Source of the DNA: Whitmania pigra
Taxonomy: Eukaryota > Annelida > Clitellata > Hirudinida > Haemopidae
Direction of reading: 5' to 3'
DNA length: 64,000 nucleotides
Assembly: GCA_021613335.1 (NCBI GenBank)
Contig: JAJTWR010000317.1
Location: forward strand, 679,963 to 743,962
Within the stretch, counting starts at the first letter, position 1. Every line of letters starts with the position of its first letter. The notes under the pieces were generated by a model that was given only the letters and a program-made list of their open reading frames with translations, made no database searches and had not been told where the DNA came from. This document shows positions 14,655-27,236 of this stretch, in pieces. A program made the position numbers and the translations under genes.

Positions 14655-15990
14655 AAGGAAAGTTTTCGGGGGATTTAATTTTTAGGGGTCGCCCGGATCC
14701 TGAATTATTATAATCAGTTATGCAATGCTCATATTTTATGCCTATACAATAATATTACTAGAGAGCCTCAATGACAAAGACTTATTAAAATAATGCTTGA
14801 TAAGACGCAGTAAGTATAGAAACGTGTGTTATTAAAACCGCATTTGTGCAATAATTTAACGAAAACAATTTTAAAAATAGTACCAAAATCAACCAAATTT
14901 GAGTTTTTATTATTGCGATCTCCGTGACTACTTTTACTAAGAAAACGTAGAAATTTAGAGGCCCGTTGTGCTTAGGGGCCCGAAATATTCGGCGGCCCTG
15001 TTTTTAAAATAGCACTCTTAATACCTTGATGGTCAAACGATCCCACGAAGTAATTGAAAAATAAGGATGACAACACATTGTTATGAATAATCTAGCATGG
15101 AAATAGCAATTTGGAAATGATTAAATCGGTAAATATTTAACACATCGTTATTGGTAAATAACAGATGGGTATGAGTCATAAGAAGCTTTTGGAATGAGTG
15201 CTTATAGTCGATATACGGTATAGATCGCAACAACATTCGCAACTAAATCAACATAACACATAAGAAAATATCAATAGATGTGGTCAAATACAAATTTTAT
15301 CGATATCGAATTGTGAAGATATTGAAAACGAAAGAAAAGGTGCAATTTGCGTGAGTAGGGAATAAATTTGGAATCGTTTGGTTGCATGTAGATCCAGTTA
15401 AGTGGAAAGAGAAAGTGAGTTAAACCCTCGAAGTAAAAACACCGTCAGAAATCAGTATTAAGAAGCAGGAATAGCAACAGTTCAATTTATCTAGCGCAAT
15501 ACGCTTTGAATCAGATTCGCCTGTTCCAATGGCAGCCGTTGAAGAGCGTGCATTCGATAGAATAGGAAAGTATTTTAAAGTTATCCTGGATCGGAGATTA
15601 CTTGGAGAAGATTGAAAACAGAATTTTGCTTCTACTTGAATTCTTTCATTGATCAAGATATCTTGCACTTCAACCGATCACCTAAAACTGTTTATGCATG
15701 TATTCCCTCTTTCCATAAACAATTTTTTTGCATAAAAACATTATTTTCTGTTTCCTGCATTCAAGTCTACCTAATTCAGCTGTTCTAAGACCTGAATTCC
15801 AAGGAAAATGTTTGCAGCAAAAGTAAACTTAAGAATTGATAGCATAAACTTCGAATAGCTATCGCGTGACGTAAATTATTTATTATGTTTCCTGCTAGTT
15901 TGGCGTCAACGGCTTAATAATAAATAAAATCTTTACATAAATCAAATGAATTCACCGATAAATTCCTTATTGACTTCTCTTTGATTTTCT
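14655..15990. other. Intergenic sequence without recognised genes
   Basis: AT-rich sequence with scattered short ORFs and no recognisable domains. The longest open stretch (15420-15668, minus) has no recognisable composition or motif. Confidence 0.5.
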
Positions 15991-15993
15991 TTA

Positions 15994-15996
<3 letters not shown>

Positions 15997-16036
<40 letters not shown>

Positions 16037-16066
16037 TATCATTATTATTATTATTATTATTATTAC

Positions 16067-16134
<68 letters not shown>

Positions 16135-16214
16135 TATTATTATTATTATTATTATATTATTATTATTATTATTATTATTATATTATTATTATATTATTAT
16201 TATTATTATTATTA
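15997..16214 (+). repeat. TTA microsatellite
   Basis: About 215 bp of TTA repeats with occasional slips. It is directly followed by sequence with retroposon-like tails, so it may be the simple-repeat tail of a LINE or SINE in the plus orientation. Confidence 0.9.
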
Positions 16215-16329
16215 ATTCATTCATTAAGTCATTCAATGCATTTCGATTTGACTTTGTGCAACGCAACATATTTTATCTGATGGCTGAAGGCTGTCGCCTC
16301 TAAAACCAAGAACTACTTTTCATTTCCAA

Positions 16330-16625
16330 CATTTGCGCGCATTATTTCACAATATTGTAACTTGTAATTGTAACATGTATAAAGCGCCATACGTCAGAGG
16401 GCGTGTAACTATTTATATAGCGCTCCTTTCCAATGGCGCTGGCGCCAATACAGGCTGAGTTTCGAACACGACACATTAAGGCTGTTTCTATTACCTCGTA
16501 TGCAGGCACGTAATCCATTCGGCTAACATGAAAAAATTTCAATTATTTTCAATATTTCACATTATTTCACAATAATTCCTCCGACGCTATGCACATGGCG
16601 CTTTATAAATTAATTATTATTTCAC
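16330..16625. repeat. Retroposon-like tails (GGCGCTTTATA type)
   Basis: Two short elements are suggested. On the minus strand at ~16445-16375 there is CTCTGACGTATGGCGCTTTATAC, split here as CTCTGACGTATG and GCGCTTTATAC. On the plus strand at 16582-16615 there is GACGCTATGCACATGG then CGCTTTATAAATTA. Both resemble the GACGCTAGGCACATGG / CGCTTTACAAATT end of the CR1-like fragment at 23750-23780, so they are probably 5'-truncated copies of related 3' ends. Confidence 0.5.
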
Positions 16626-17190
16626 AATAGTTTACAATATTTCACAGAACTAATTACAATTTGGTTTCCATGAGATTGAATGGTGAAGTCTTTGTATATT
16701 GTAATTAAGTAAGAATCGTTTACATTATTCAACGTAATTAGTGACTAATGACCCACTTTACATTATTTATTTATAAATATTTATTTAGATTCATGACAGC
16801 GCCGTCTTTTACAACTTGTAAATAAATTTGATACATCAAGTTGTGTATGTCATATTTATCTAAAAACTTAAAACATATAGCTTGAGTTTGTTTTAAAAAG
16901 TTGCACTTATTCAATTCGTTTGAAGTAATTATTAGTATAATTATATACGAATAAAAATATAAGTTTCTTAACTGAAATTATTACAATCCCGACTACATTA
17001 ATATAATACCGTGTTATTTCCCGTTACTGATAAGGCAACAAGATTACAAAATCATCATTATCACTTCAGCCCAATTCATCCTGCTCAAGTAGATATGCAT
17101 TTTGCATTTGCAAGAGGCATGTTCGTTTTGCAACGTTGTATCGATTTTTTTTTATCAAATAGGTTTTAGATACAATCGTCTAAAAGTAAA

Positions 17191-17192
<2 letters not shown>

Positions 17193-17227
<35 letters not shown>

Positions 17228-17239
17228 CAGTAGAATAGT

Positions 17240-17306
<67 letters not shown>
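17193..17306 (+). repeat. Compound microsatellite: (TTA)n, (TA)n, (TG)n
   Basis: TTA repeats at 17193-17224, TA repeats at about 17239-17258 and TG repeats at about 17259-17306. The TH-repeat ORF across it is an artefact. Confidence 0.95.
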
Positions 17307-17309
<3 letters not shown>

Positions 17310-18690
17310 ACAGCATGATTCAAGTGCTCATTTTTACGACTGTCAAATTGAATTATGTTTAAAATCTTTGTGATTGCATCATTTAACAGATAAATTGGGC
17401 AAACAAATTGAAATTGCACTTTCGGCCCATTAAGGGATTTACTCATGAGGGTGGAAATTGTTGCAGGAAGTAGGAACTTAAGTTAGCAAGTTAGAATCGG
17501 CGCGAGCTCAGAACAATTACCTGCTACGTGCAAAATTTACAGCATTTACACTCAAATAATTAATTGAAATACATCTCCTACTAGTTATTTTTTATAAAAT
17601 TGTTAGCAACTCATCCTTCAAAATATCAGAAATTATGAACGTCACAAACCTCTTAAAATTTTCAGAAATGAGTGATTTATCCTTCAAAAGTTGGCTAACT
17701 CAACGAAAATCTGGTTAAGCAAAATAAATAAGTTAATAAAACGAAATCTGCAAACACTGGAGTTGTTGTTATTGAATTTTATCAGCAGGCCTTTATAAGC
17801 GTTTGGCCCTGAGCCTAGCAAATACGCAACATTGGCTGATAGAAGTAAACAAGAAATACAACAGAAACAACAGCAATAATCATAATAAAAGCAGTCTTGT
17901 TTAGTAACGTTTAATGTGTTATCTTCGTGTTTCCAAATTGTTATTATTATTATTTTATTTTTTTTATTTTTTTAAATTATTATTATTATTATTAAATACT
18001 TTCACTGTAAACTTTCTCCAAAAACTTTGGTCTAAACTTTGAACGCAGTTATTCGAGAGAAATAAATATTGTCAAGAACTTCCCATCCTACTGTTCTTAA
18101 TTATTCTATTCATTATAATAATTAATTAAAATAATTAATAATTTTATTCATTAAAATAATTTCTCCGTTTTAACATCCATTTCTAGAATGAGTCAAGCAG
18201 ACGCCTGAAAGATTTAATGTTTCTTCAAATCTCAATTTAATAATTAAATTTATTTCTAATCCCATTTGAATGTAATAATCCAATCTTTGCGCAATTTTAT
18301 TTAAGTGATTTTCAATCGTAATTATGCTTGCGATTTCAAGACACTTTGAGTACAAATCCATACGACTTGTTAAAGCAATTACCATTATTATTTTTTCATC
18401 ATTCATTTTGAATCGACATATTTTTTAAATGTTACTATATAAATATATTAATTTAAATAATTCTCAATTTGAATAAGCAACAAATCACGAACGAGAACTT
18501 CGTTTCTTTGTCCTTTACTGACGTTTCTGTGAAAACTTAGTAACGGCCTTTGCTGATTACTTATGACTTTCGTAAGTGATACTCCTTCCATGAACTCCTG
18601 CTAATCAGCTTTGAATCATTCGAGCCAAGGTTTGGAACAAATAATGGATCCACATGATCTAACAACTGCCTCGTCTCCTGACTTTTTACT
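17307..18690. other. Intergenic AT-rich sequence, nothing recognised
   Basis: No gene or repeat family was recognised except small TTA runs near 17940-17995. The 78-codon minus frame at 18170-18406 has no identifiable features. Confidence 0.5.
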
Positions 18691-18693
18691 AAT

Positions 18694-18770
18694 GTTTACT
18701 TTATTTATTTATTTATTTGATTAGAGTCCGTTGCATAAATAAGATGTTGAAGAACGAAAAACGCTGATGA
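18694..18770 (-). mobile_element. 3' tail of the RNase-H LINE family (5'-truncated copy)
   Basis: On the minus strand this reads TTATTTATGCAACGGACTCT then AATCAAATAAATAAATAAA. It matches the 3' end of the LINE at 21600-21645 (ACGCAACGGACTTTAATCAAA...). Only the tail is present, as expected for a strongly 5'-truncated retrotransposition product. Confidence 0.65.
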
Positions 18771-18967
18771 GTAATTTTAGAAGGATTAGTGATGGTGTCT
18801 AATGTTAGACTTATCAACTAAACCTTTCAACATGTGTTTAACTTATTAATTTCCTCGCTAGTCCTAATAAGTCAAAAAAATAACCAATTAACTGAAAACA
18901 ATAATGTTGCAGTAGAAACGACTCTATGGAATTGCATAAGAAGGCTGATCGAGGCACTGGTATGGCA

Positions 18968-19032
18968 ACCATCGTGGTCTAATGGTAAAATTACGCCTCT
19001 CACGGTGGCAGCGCGATTCCTGTGGCGAGAGC
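18968..19032 (+). pseudogene. tRNA-Glu-like sequence (SINE head or tRNA pseudogene)
   Basis: GTGGTCTAATGGTA resembles a tRNA A-box, CTCTCAC resembles the Glu-CTC anticodon loop, and GCGATTCC resembles a decayed B-box. Anticodon and acceptor stems do not pair well, so this is not a working tRNA. It could be the head of a tRNA-derived SINE, since repeated motifs (GTTACAAGCGC) follow at 19067 and 19227. Confidence 0.4.
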
Positions 19033-19403
19033 ACCGTCCTAATCATCAACAGTGCGTGTACAAAGGTTACAAGCGCCCCTTCAATGTTGCATAACTTTTG
19101 AAACATTGGACTAATCAGAACCAAATTTGGAATGGATATGTAAATTCTGATGTTATATCCTTGTTCCAAATTTGGTTTTTATTGAACAAAAAATACTGTC
19201 AAAATGTCATGTTTAGGCCGTGTAAAAAAGTTACAAGCGCTTTTAAAAACTCAATTAAGGTTATCAAATAATTGACTTTTAAATTTTAATCAAACGATAT
19301 TTTTAGTAATTATTTAGTAATGTCCTTTATTTTCTAAGACTTTTATTTTTCTTTCCTGGAAAAACATTCTCGTCAAATTAAACACATGTACGGTGGCATT
19401 AGC

Positions 19404-19690
19404 CTACTGAAATACAAAGTTATTGACAAAATTACTATTAGCAAATGGTAGCGGAAACTTAACTAATGTTTCAACATAATTATGATATTTTTGTCTTCTC
19501 TTTTGACAAAATTGCTCCCCAGATCTCAATGGAGCCCCTCCTTGTTGTATTTTAAAGTAAATCTTCTTTTCCCTAATTAAGTTTTGAGAGCCACCTGGTC
19601 CATCCAGATTAAATTGTTTCTCATCATTTGGCCCAATTGTGTATAAACACAATTTACATAGAATTTCCAAATTGGGGCAAACCATTGGAA
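19404..19690 (-). pseudogene. Mariner/Tc1 transposase fragment
   Basis: The frame contains DEKQFNLDGPGGSQN, then GGAPL and an NFVxxF-type PLPFANSNF segment. KQFNLDGPG followed by a Gly-rich block and a PF segment is the layout around the first catalytic Asp of Tc1/mariner transposases. No ITRs or full-length frame were found, so it is a broken remnant unrelated to the Tc1 copy at 878. Confidence 0.6.
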
Positions 19691-19699
19691 TGAATCCAC

Positions 19700-21645
19700 A
19701 ACTTCCTTCAAAATAGAATAATTCAAGTGAGAGTTGGATCAGCTCTCTCCGAAAAAGTCGTATTAGGCAGCGTCCTCAGTCCTCTTTTATTCGTCATCAT
19801 GATGAACGCGATTCCGGATCCGCAGAAAGGAGTCGAGCTGTCCATGTATACCGACGACGTTGCTCTATGGATGACCGGGACTTAGGAACAAAAGCAATGA
19901 CAACACCCATGCAGAAACAGCTTAACACTAAGGCTAAGTTTTTATCTGCTAATGGTTTTAAGATATCTGCAGTTTTATTTCCAAACAGCCGGGGCAAGAG
20001 GCCAACATCAGACTTCACATCGTAAAGAAGCAAATCCCCTTGTCTCTCTAGCGACCACCTTCTTAGACGTCCTCCTAAATGCAAGACTAAGTTGGTCTGC
20101 TAACGCAGAGGCTGTTGCGTGAAAAGACTCAACGCAATGAGAGCTATCTCGGAAAGCTCATGGGGTGCTAGCAATTCCATTTTGATAAAAATATATAGAG
20201 CCATCATCCATTCCGTCCTCGACTATGGCTGCGAGATGGTAGACCTGGGGTGCAAACAAATCAGAGACACCTACGACAAGCATTGAAAATCTGCTGTGGT
20301 GGCATGAGGGGAACAAGTGCCTATCTCTACTGGTGGAATGCGGTAAGCTTCCTCTCGACCTACGTCGTAAGAAGCTCATGGCAAACCACACCCTCAGGTC
20401 TATCGCCATTAAAAATGAATCAGTTAAAGCTAAATACTTCATTTCAGACGGCAAAAAATCCAAGTCTCAAGTTAGGCTCCACTTCAAGATGAAGAAACAA
20501 GGGGAGACAACCCCGTACGAGAAAGTCGAGTCCCTCCTTCCTGCAGACATCCTAAAAGATATCTAAGAGGAAACCCACAATTTCTCCTTGAAGACTGAGG
20601 AAACCGGTGATTGACACCTCGAATCTTTCCTTCGCATCCGACGACCCTCTGAGGAAGCTGGTAGCAATGGGATCTCCAGGAAGTCTCCTTTGTTATACGG
20701 ATGCCTCGAAGACAACAAGGCAGGAATAGGGATCCACATCCCGAAGAAAAACATGAACTTAAGCCTCAGGATGTCAAGTCGCAGCTATATAAGTTCCATC
20801 GAACTAGCAGCCATTGAGGACTGTCTGATTCACGTAAAGGACTCCTATCAGGAAAAGACCTTCGATATAGTTGTCCTGAGAAATTCGCTTAACTAAAGGA
20901 TTGCAATAACGATGCTCCTGACATTAAGAAAACCCAGTTTTTAATTTCAGATATCCAGGAGAGCGGCAGAAAGGTCACGCTCGTCTGATTCCCTGCACAC
21001 GTTGGAATCCCTGGCAATGAGAAGGGCGATGCTCTGGCATAAGCCGCCACTACAAGGGATCAGATAGACCGCTGGATCCCAGCGTCTATCAAGGATGTCA
21101 ACAGGTCCGTGGACGCAACATCATCCAACAGTGGCAAGCCAGATGGGACAAAGACCCGCGAAGCCAACATTATAAAACCATAGAAAAACTTGTTTCGACT
21201 AAGAGCAAGTTCCAATGTTCTTCAATGAGGAAGGAGGTCCTTATTTCCAGACTCCGAGTTGGAAAATCTGAACAAGCAGCTGTTTCTCTTAAAACATCAT
21301 CCACACGGAAAATGCAAGGTATGTCCTCAGGAAGACGAAAATGTGCAGCATTTCTTCATGGAATGTCCGGCCCAATCTGCCCTGAGGAGAGAAATCAAAC
21401 TATTTGATATGAGTTCCATGCTTAGCAATCCAGTGAGTGTGGACATCATCTACAGATGGATTTTCACAAATCGAAGTCAATTACTTCAGTGATGTTTAAT
21501 TAAAATTTATTTAATTTAATATTATCTCATCCCTATTATTACAATAAAATATATCATTATTTATACATAACTAACACTAACTAAAAAGTCCAAATCATCC
21601 TAGTTACGCAACGGACTTTAATCAAATATATAAATAAATAAAAAA
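19700..21645 (+). mobile_element. Decayed RNase-H-bearing LINE (Jockey/I-like), ORF2 3' half
   Basis: The fragment starts inside the reverse transcriptase: VLGSVLSPLLFV near 19760, then MYTDDVALWMTG near 19850, where YTDD replaces the usual YADD. Further pieces follow in shifting frames. Around 20675-20890 is an RNase H domain (LLCYTDASK, AGIGIHIPKK, SSIELAAIEDCL, IVVLRNSL), continued near 20990 by a HVGIPGNEKGD-type segment. At 21305-21370 is a zinc-knuckle-like C-x2-C...H...C motif (CKVCPQEDENVQHFFMEC). The 3' end is AT-rich and finishes in TAAATAAATAAA at about 21640. Many frameshifts and stops show that it is dead. Confidence 0.8.
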
Positions 21646-21658
21646 TTTCAAAATTATG

Positions 21659-21746
21659 AGCAAGGTTAGCTCAGTCGGTAGAGCTTCAGACTTTTAGGAA
21701 TTTCTAAATTTGGCTTTGATCAGTTCAATATTTTATGAGTTTTGCT
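21659..21746 (+). pseudogene. tRNA-like sequence directly after the LINE tail
   Basis: GGTTAGCTCAGTCGGTAGAGC is split here as GGTTAGCTCAG and TCGGTAGAGC; it is a near-consensus D-arm/A-box. AGCAAGG at 21659 can pair with the end TTTTGCT at 21740-21746. The T-arm (TCAGTTCAATA) is decayed and the length (88) is irregular, so I call it a tRNA-derived relic or SINE head rather than a tRNA gene. Confidence 0.45.
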
Positions 21747-21959
21747 AAAATTAAGGGACGTTTGTATAAGTTATATATAAGTTGTATGTTTCACCTTTTT
21801 GCACTATAGCTATGCTGCGGACGTTAACAAACTACTACTACTACTTTTGAAACATTTTATTCAGCCATAAAACTCTTTCTCAAAAAAGTCAATACAAAAA
21901 ACCACATCGCGATGTTTAAGGTCCTCAAACGGATCAGGATAAGGATAATGAAATTAAAA

Positions 21960-23505
21960 TGTTGCTATTTACAAATTATTAAAATTATTGTCTGTCCGTC
22001 GACAACCCCGGACACTCTTTTGTGCCTCCTCCAAGTGCTTTGTTTAAAGAATTTCCAAATCTTGTATGTCTCCAGCAACATCATTATTGAGATCCATATG
22101 AGGAATCTCCTTGTGACGCCATGCATTTTCCAGAAACGCCAGGACTCCAAAGAGATTGCCCCCTCCAGTTAACGACGAAGGCTGTGATGAGCCCTTTCTG
22201 TCTCCCTTCGCAAGGTTTGGAGAATGGATTGTTTTGCTTCATCCACTTGTGAATATCGGGTCTGTCATACTTGTTGACTTTAAAGCCGTGAACTCTATCC
22301 AGTCCAAAGATGTCAGAGATCACTGCAACATCGCATGTACTCAGATCCATTCCAGAAATATAAGTCGGGAATTCTTGTTTCTAGCTCAGTTGGAATTCTT
22401 GCTTCCAACTTGGTCCAGTAGTCTTTCCTTTTCACTGTCACTTCTAGCATACAAACTATGGAGTCATGTCTTGAATGACGAGGGCCATCTGTTCTGTGAC
22501 AATTTTGAACAATGTGGCCCAGTGAAACGGCTACCTCACAGCCGGCATTGCAAGCAGTGTTGGTCATGGGGTATCTTCTTGCAGAGCGCAGCTTATTGTG
22601 TAGAACGGCAGCACAAACTTTAGGCATTGGAAGAAGCGCTGGGTTGGCATCCTGTCTACCCCATCCACCAACCATACGTTTGGAACCGTGGCTTGTACAA
22701 AGGACTTCAAGTCGTATCCATCAACAGTTTTGTATAACTGGTCAGGCGCAGCGAATTAGTTGGCTCAGCGCTCCCGACGCTCTTCTGCTGCGGCTTTCCA
22801 AATCTCCTGACCTCGCACATGACAGTTGTATTTTTGTGCAGCACATCCATCAAGAAGGTATCATTATTCTGTTTTGCTTGTTGCAAAACATTGGTCATTT
22901 TTCGTATTCTGACCTCTTGAATCCAGTTTCGCAACTGGAGAATTCCCAGTCCTCCACACCTGACTGAGGCATGCAAGAATGCATTCGGGGTATCCTTCGG
23001 CAGTCGCATCCATCTTCGCACTGCACGTCTAATTGCAACGTCAGCAGCAGTGAGGGAACGGAGAGCAAGTTTTTCGAATGTAAGATGATGAGTTAGGCTA
23101 GATAGTAAGTGGAATGAAGGCCTTTCTGAATCCTGTCTTCAGGTGATGCAAATTTCATTCGTGGCCCTATCTGAATACCGAGGTACTGGTATGTGTCGGT
23201 AATGTTAAGAGCCTTGATTCCTTTTTCTTTCAGCTTCAAGTAAGGCGTGGGGTTTACTATCCACTGCTTTCCTTTACTAACAACTTCAGTTCTCATCGAG
23301 GCGCATTTGTCAAGGTTCATCATGAGACCAACTTTAGCCATCTTCATTTCCAGTTGTTTCAACATCATTTCCATTCCAATGTCAGTTGACGAAAAGAAGG
23401 AGATCATCAGCAAAGGCTATGTAATTACATTTCTAAAGAGCGTTAAAGAGCATAGGAAACATTGGGTCTCCCTGTCCGACTCCTCTAACAACTGGAATAG
23501 ACTCA
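21960..23505 (-). mobile_element. R2-like LINE fragment (RT end, zinc knuckle, restriction-like endonuclease)
   Basis: Read on the minus strand, the order is: GVGQGDPMFPMLFN (near 23470), FADDLLLFVN (near 23405), TDTYQYLGIQIGPR (near 23180), RRWMRLPKDTPNAFLHASVRCGGLGI (near 22990; RxWLRLPKDTP and GGLGI are R2-clade hallmarks), a CCHC knuckle CNAGC...HIVQNCHRT with RHSRHD (near 22520), PDLYFWNG (near 22350), and VHGFKVNKYD (near 22280), the KxKY-type end of the restriction-like endonuclease. Several frame changes are present and the 5' half is missing. There is no ribosomal DNA around it. Confidence 0.75.
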
Positions 23506-23511
23506 CTGACT

Positions 23512-23793
23512 ACTACTACTACTACTACTCGAGACACCCGGTACTCCAACTAAACAGTAACACATCTGATATTTCAGAGGGACGTTCATTCCTTCCAAAC
23601 AGAGGCTTCTCGTACGCTTCTCCAGCTGTCTGGAACAGACTCTCTCCCACCGTCAAAGTCCAGCCATCCCTAGAGCTCTTCAAGCGCCACCTGACGACCC
23701 ACATCTTCAGGACTTCATGGGACAGCGAAGACACAAGGCGCCTCTGACGCTAGGCACATGGCGCTTTACAAATTTATTATTATTATTATTATG
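23512..23793 (+). mobile_element. CR1-like LINE 3' end
   Basis: The frame gives GRSFLPNRGFSYASPAVWNRLSP, then LELFKRHLTTHIF. The F-Y-x-SPxxWNxLP...LxxFKxxLxTxLF pattern is the conserved extreme C-terminus of CR1/L2-type reverse transcriptases. A short 3' UTR (CGCTAGGCACATGGCGCTTT) and an ATT repeat tail follow. It abuts the R2-like fragment in opposite orientation at a CTA repeat. Confidence 0.65.
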
Positions 23794-24870
23794 TCATTGA
23801 AAAAAGCCCTTTTATCGGAAATCTGCTTGGTACACATCACAATTCTCGTACATACCTCACATGGGTGAAAATACCAGAAAACATCTGTTTAAAATGCATG
23901 ACGTTCTAATATTGTCTGAGTGACTTTCATACATCCAGTACATTAATTCCCCGAAATTCTAAATCCTTAAATAATTATTATGTCGTTTACATTATGTAGT
24001 GACCAATTTACCAGTTTTATTTCAATCAGAGTCTAGTAATCACTAACACAAATTGCAGTCAGTTGGTTTATAGATATAGAATGGTAACGAAAAACTTAAA
24101 ATCATTTGGTTGTTATATATTTTTTTAGATCTATGATGGATATACAAGCTTTAAATCTACTATGGGTTGAGAAGGTGATGATATCTGGTTGCAGAGTTCC
24201 AGGGTTTCACGATTCTATTGATGGGGAAATGAGGTCTTTTTTGTCGCAGACATTGAAGCAGTGATTGAAGCTGTTTTGTATTAGATTCATAAATCATAGT
24301 CCGCGTTATAGAGCGTCTTGAGTCCGAATTTGTGAAGTCTGATCCTTAAGGTAGTGTAGCGTTAGCAATCCTGGAGAGGTTTTTGTGAAAAAATTTATGC
24401 AGGGCCGTGTGAAGTAACTAATTGTACTATTGTGCTAAATTAACCCCACAAACGTTTGGGGAGGCTATATTTTTTTAAATCAGGACATGCGCATATACGT
24501 ATTTAAACCAAATGATCCTTTTGAACAAAATGACCCATAAAAGAAAAAAACGAAACGGTTACTGATTCGATAAGAGCCAAAAGTTATAGAAATACGATCA
24601 TGTTAACTGAACCGATTATTATGACGTGATCACCCAAAAGCCTATTACAACACAATAAATATCAATTTACAGCCAAAAATGAAGGCAGCACAAACTCATC
24701 TTCAAAAAGACAACAAATTATGATTTTCTCATCAGTGTAAATAATGCAACAAATACATGGGACTACTCATGATTTGCTCAGAAAGTACTTTGAACAAAAA
24801 TTGAGTATTTTATCACAATCAACAGCTAGATTACAATTGCATCACGATTAATATATTAGCACTGGAATCT
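23794..24870. other. Intergenic sequence, nothing recognised
   Basis: This lies downstream of the SPT2 homologue on its 3' side. No coding domain, TIR or tandem repeat was recognised. Confidence 0.5.
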
Positions 24871-27236
24871 TCACATCTTGCCCATTTTTTTCAACTTTTT
24901 CCTCCTCAATTCTTCTTGCTCCATCCTCATGTCTTCCAAATCTTCTTTAATTCCAATCTTCAAGCTTCTTTTTTCTTCCTTCTCAATTTGATCATGGGAG
25001 CTCTCCATGTTTGCCAAATCATCATCATCATCTTCAGCATACCTGAACAGCAATTTTATTTTTAGCAAATTCACCAGTTTCAAATAAATTATAATATAAA
25101 AGTCTGAATTCAAATATTACTTGGATCTATCATATTTGAAGATTTTCCTTATTTCGGTTGAGTAGTCAAGATCTTCTTCGGTGTCATCAATGAAGTCAGA
25201 CATGTCATCTTCTTCATCATAATCATCCTCATCATCTCCATAATCATTGTAGTTTTTCTTTATATCAAGTTCTTTTTGTTTGTGAACTATAAACAGAAGT
25301 TAATAATAGAATACAAATGAAATACAATAGTTAGCAACTCAGAATAAAAATGTGTTTGATGCTTTTGTGAAGGATTTAAAATGAAAATAAAAAACATACC
25401 AAGCTTTTGAGATTTTGGTATCAAAGCACTCATGGCTCTGTCCCAACCACTGGCTGGTTGTTTGGTTTCAGGAGGCCTTGAAGAATTTCCTGCCACAGGT
25501 TTGTTGGCAGATGAAGGTCTGGGTGTCGGCCGTTTCTGAGGATTCTTGTTGACATTGTTCGACCGAGGTGATTGTTTATCTTTAAACATTTTCATCAAAT
25601 TTAAAAATTCTTCCTTCTTAGCAGAAGAAAGACTTTCAGCAAATTTTTCCATGATCTCTTGATTAATTGGTGCAAATTTCTTATCATCATTAGATGCAGT
25701 ACCCTTGAAACCAGGCCTACCACCTGCAGGTTTTACATCTGTTGAAGGTTTTTTAAAAGTTTGTTGCTGCTGTTTGGATAATGTGCTGCCACTTCTTGAT
25801 AATGTAGAAGCTTGAGGCATTTTGCTAGTAACACCACCATTTGTTGGCTTGTTAGATATGCCTGGAGTCTTATTTCCATTTAGCACTGGCTTCTTAAAGG
25901 CAATACTACTTTGAGCAGGAGCTGAATATTTTTGTTGAGAGTTATTACTTTTAAGTGAACCATTGATGGCCACATGTGGCTTCACATTTTGGCTAGATTT
26001 ATTTGAAATGCTTGAAGATGTTTTGAGAGGAGGCCTAGAGTTGATTTCTGATGAACTTTGCTGATTTGTCAGCCTCTCCTTTTTGTCGTCTTTTTCGTCT
26101 TTCTTTTTGGTACTCAGGAGGTCAACGGACAAGATTTCCCTCACCTTTTCGTCAGTAGGTTGTTCTTTGTAATTCTTCTCGGCTACTTTCAGTAACTCGT
26201 CGAACTTCATCGGAGGAGGACGTGGGGCTGAACATTTAGGATTATCTTTTCTTGCTATTTTGAAACTGCTTGCAGGCTTGTTGGCATCTAGTTTAATTTT
26301 CTTTGTCTGAGGTTGACTGTTAATTATTGCATTTGGTCGTTTTACTCCTGCTGAGGACTGCTTGTTGTCTTTATTGAGAATGTTCATAACACGTTTTAGT
26401 GTTTCTTTTTTCTCACTTTCTGCTTTTTCTACTTCCCTTTGTTTTTCTCTCTCCATTCTAACCCTTCCCTCTTTTGCCTGAATAGCAGCCCGCCTTGCTT
26501 CCTCCTTCTCCTTTAGATGCTGTTTTCGCAAATTGGAAATCTCCATCACATCCAAAATGGCCTTGTCTGGCAGAAGCGCCACTCTTTTTTTCTTCTTGAA
26601 AAGGTTGTTGATATCCAAATCTTCAGAGGAAAGTAAACTTGAACTTGTGTTGTCTGCATTGGTATCATAGCACTTATTGTTCTCTTGTCCTTTCTTAGAA
26701 TTTGCTGCAAGCAACAAAAATATCTTAATTATGAATTTATAATTTAGCAAGACAGCCTGTGACATCACATAGACGAATTTTACATACATACCAGACATGT
26801 CTAAGTTTTTTAAAAAAGCTCGAACTCCAGGACTGTTGATTCCCTTTTTGGACTTCTCCTCCTTTTTTGGAGGTCCAAGATCTTTCAACAAAACAGAAGA
26901 CGAAGGTAATTTCTGAAAATTATGTCAGCATATATTTATTTATTTATCTATTTATTTATTTAATTAGAATAATACTAAAATACATGCAAAAATGCTTATG
27001 AGAATCATATGTTTTGTGTCTGACATGATAAAAACTGTAAATGACTCTAATATCCAGCAAGGTAAATTAATAAAAAATAAAGACCATTTTTAAACCTTTA
27101 TAACTCAATAACGATTAGGCTAGATCCCATAGATTGGGATTATTAAATACTAATAGAAAAGACATGAACACATAAGTACCTCTTTAACAGCTTGTTGTTT
27201 AGCGCTGGCCACTTTTAAAACCTGTTTGTAATCCAT
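24871..27236 (-). CDS. SPTY2D1: SPT2 chromatin protein homologue
   Basis: A complete five-exon gene on the minus strand: 27236-27180, 26912-26792, 26704-25400, 25286-25121 and 25042-24871. Total 1821 nt, 606 residues, all phases consistent. It starts MDYKQVLKVASAKQQ. The long middle exon is Lys/Ser/Pro-rich and low complexity, with a charged helix (LRKQHLKEKEEARRAAIQAKEGR) and GWDRAMSALIPKSQK. The C-terminal SPT2 domain runs from DYGDDEDDYDEEDDMSDFIDD through YSTEIRKIFKYDRSKYAEDDDDD to the basic end EELRRKKLKKMGKM. SPT2 proteins bind histones H3-H4 and DNA in the nucleus and help transcription elongation and chromatin maintenance. The C-terminal acidic-then-IRKIFKYD-then-basic order is diagnostic. 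The central exon is poorly conserved in the family, so its start and end rest on splice sites only. Confidence 0.9.

Noticed and set aside
18968..21746. Functional tRNA genes at 18968 and 21659
   Set aside because: A-boxes look good but stems and B-boxes are decayed; tRNA-derived relics fit better.
21960..23505. rDNA context implied by the R2-like element
   Set aside because: No 28S-like sequence can be seen on either side.
23247..23747. 166-codon plus ORF joining two LINE pieces
   Set aside because: The first part is antisense to the R2-like fragment; only the C-terminal CR1-like part is meaningful.
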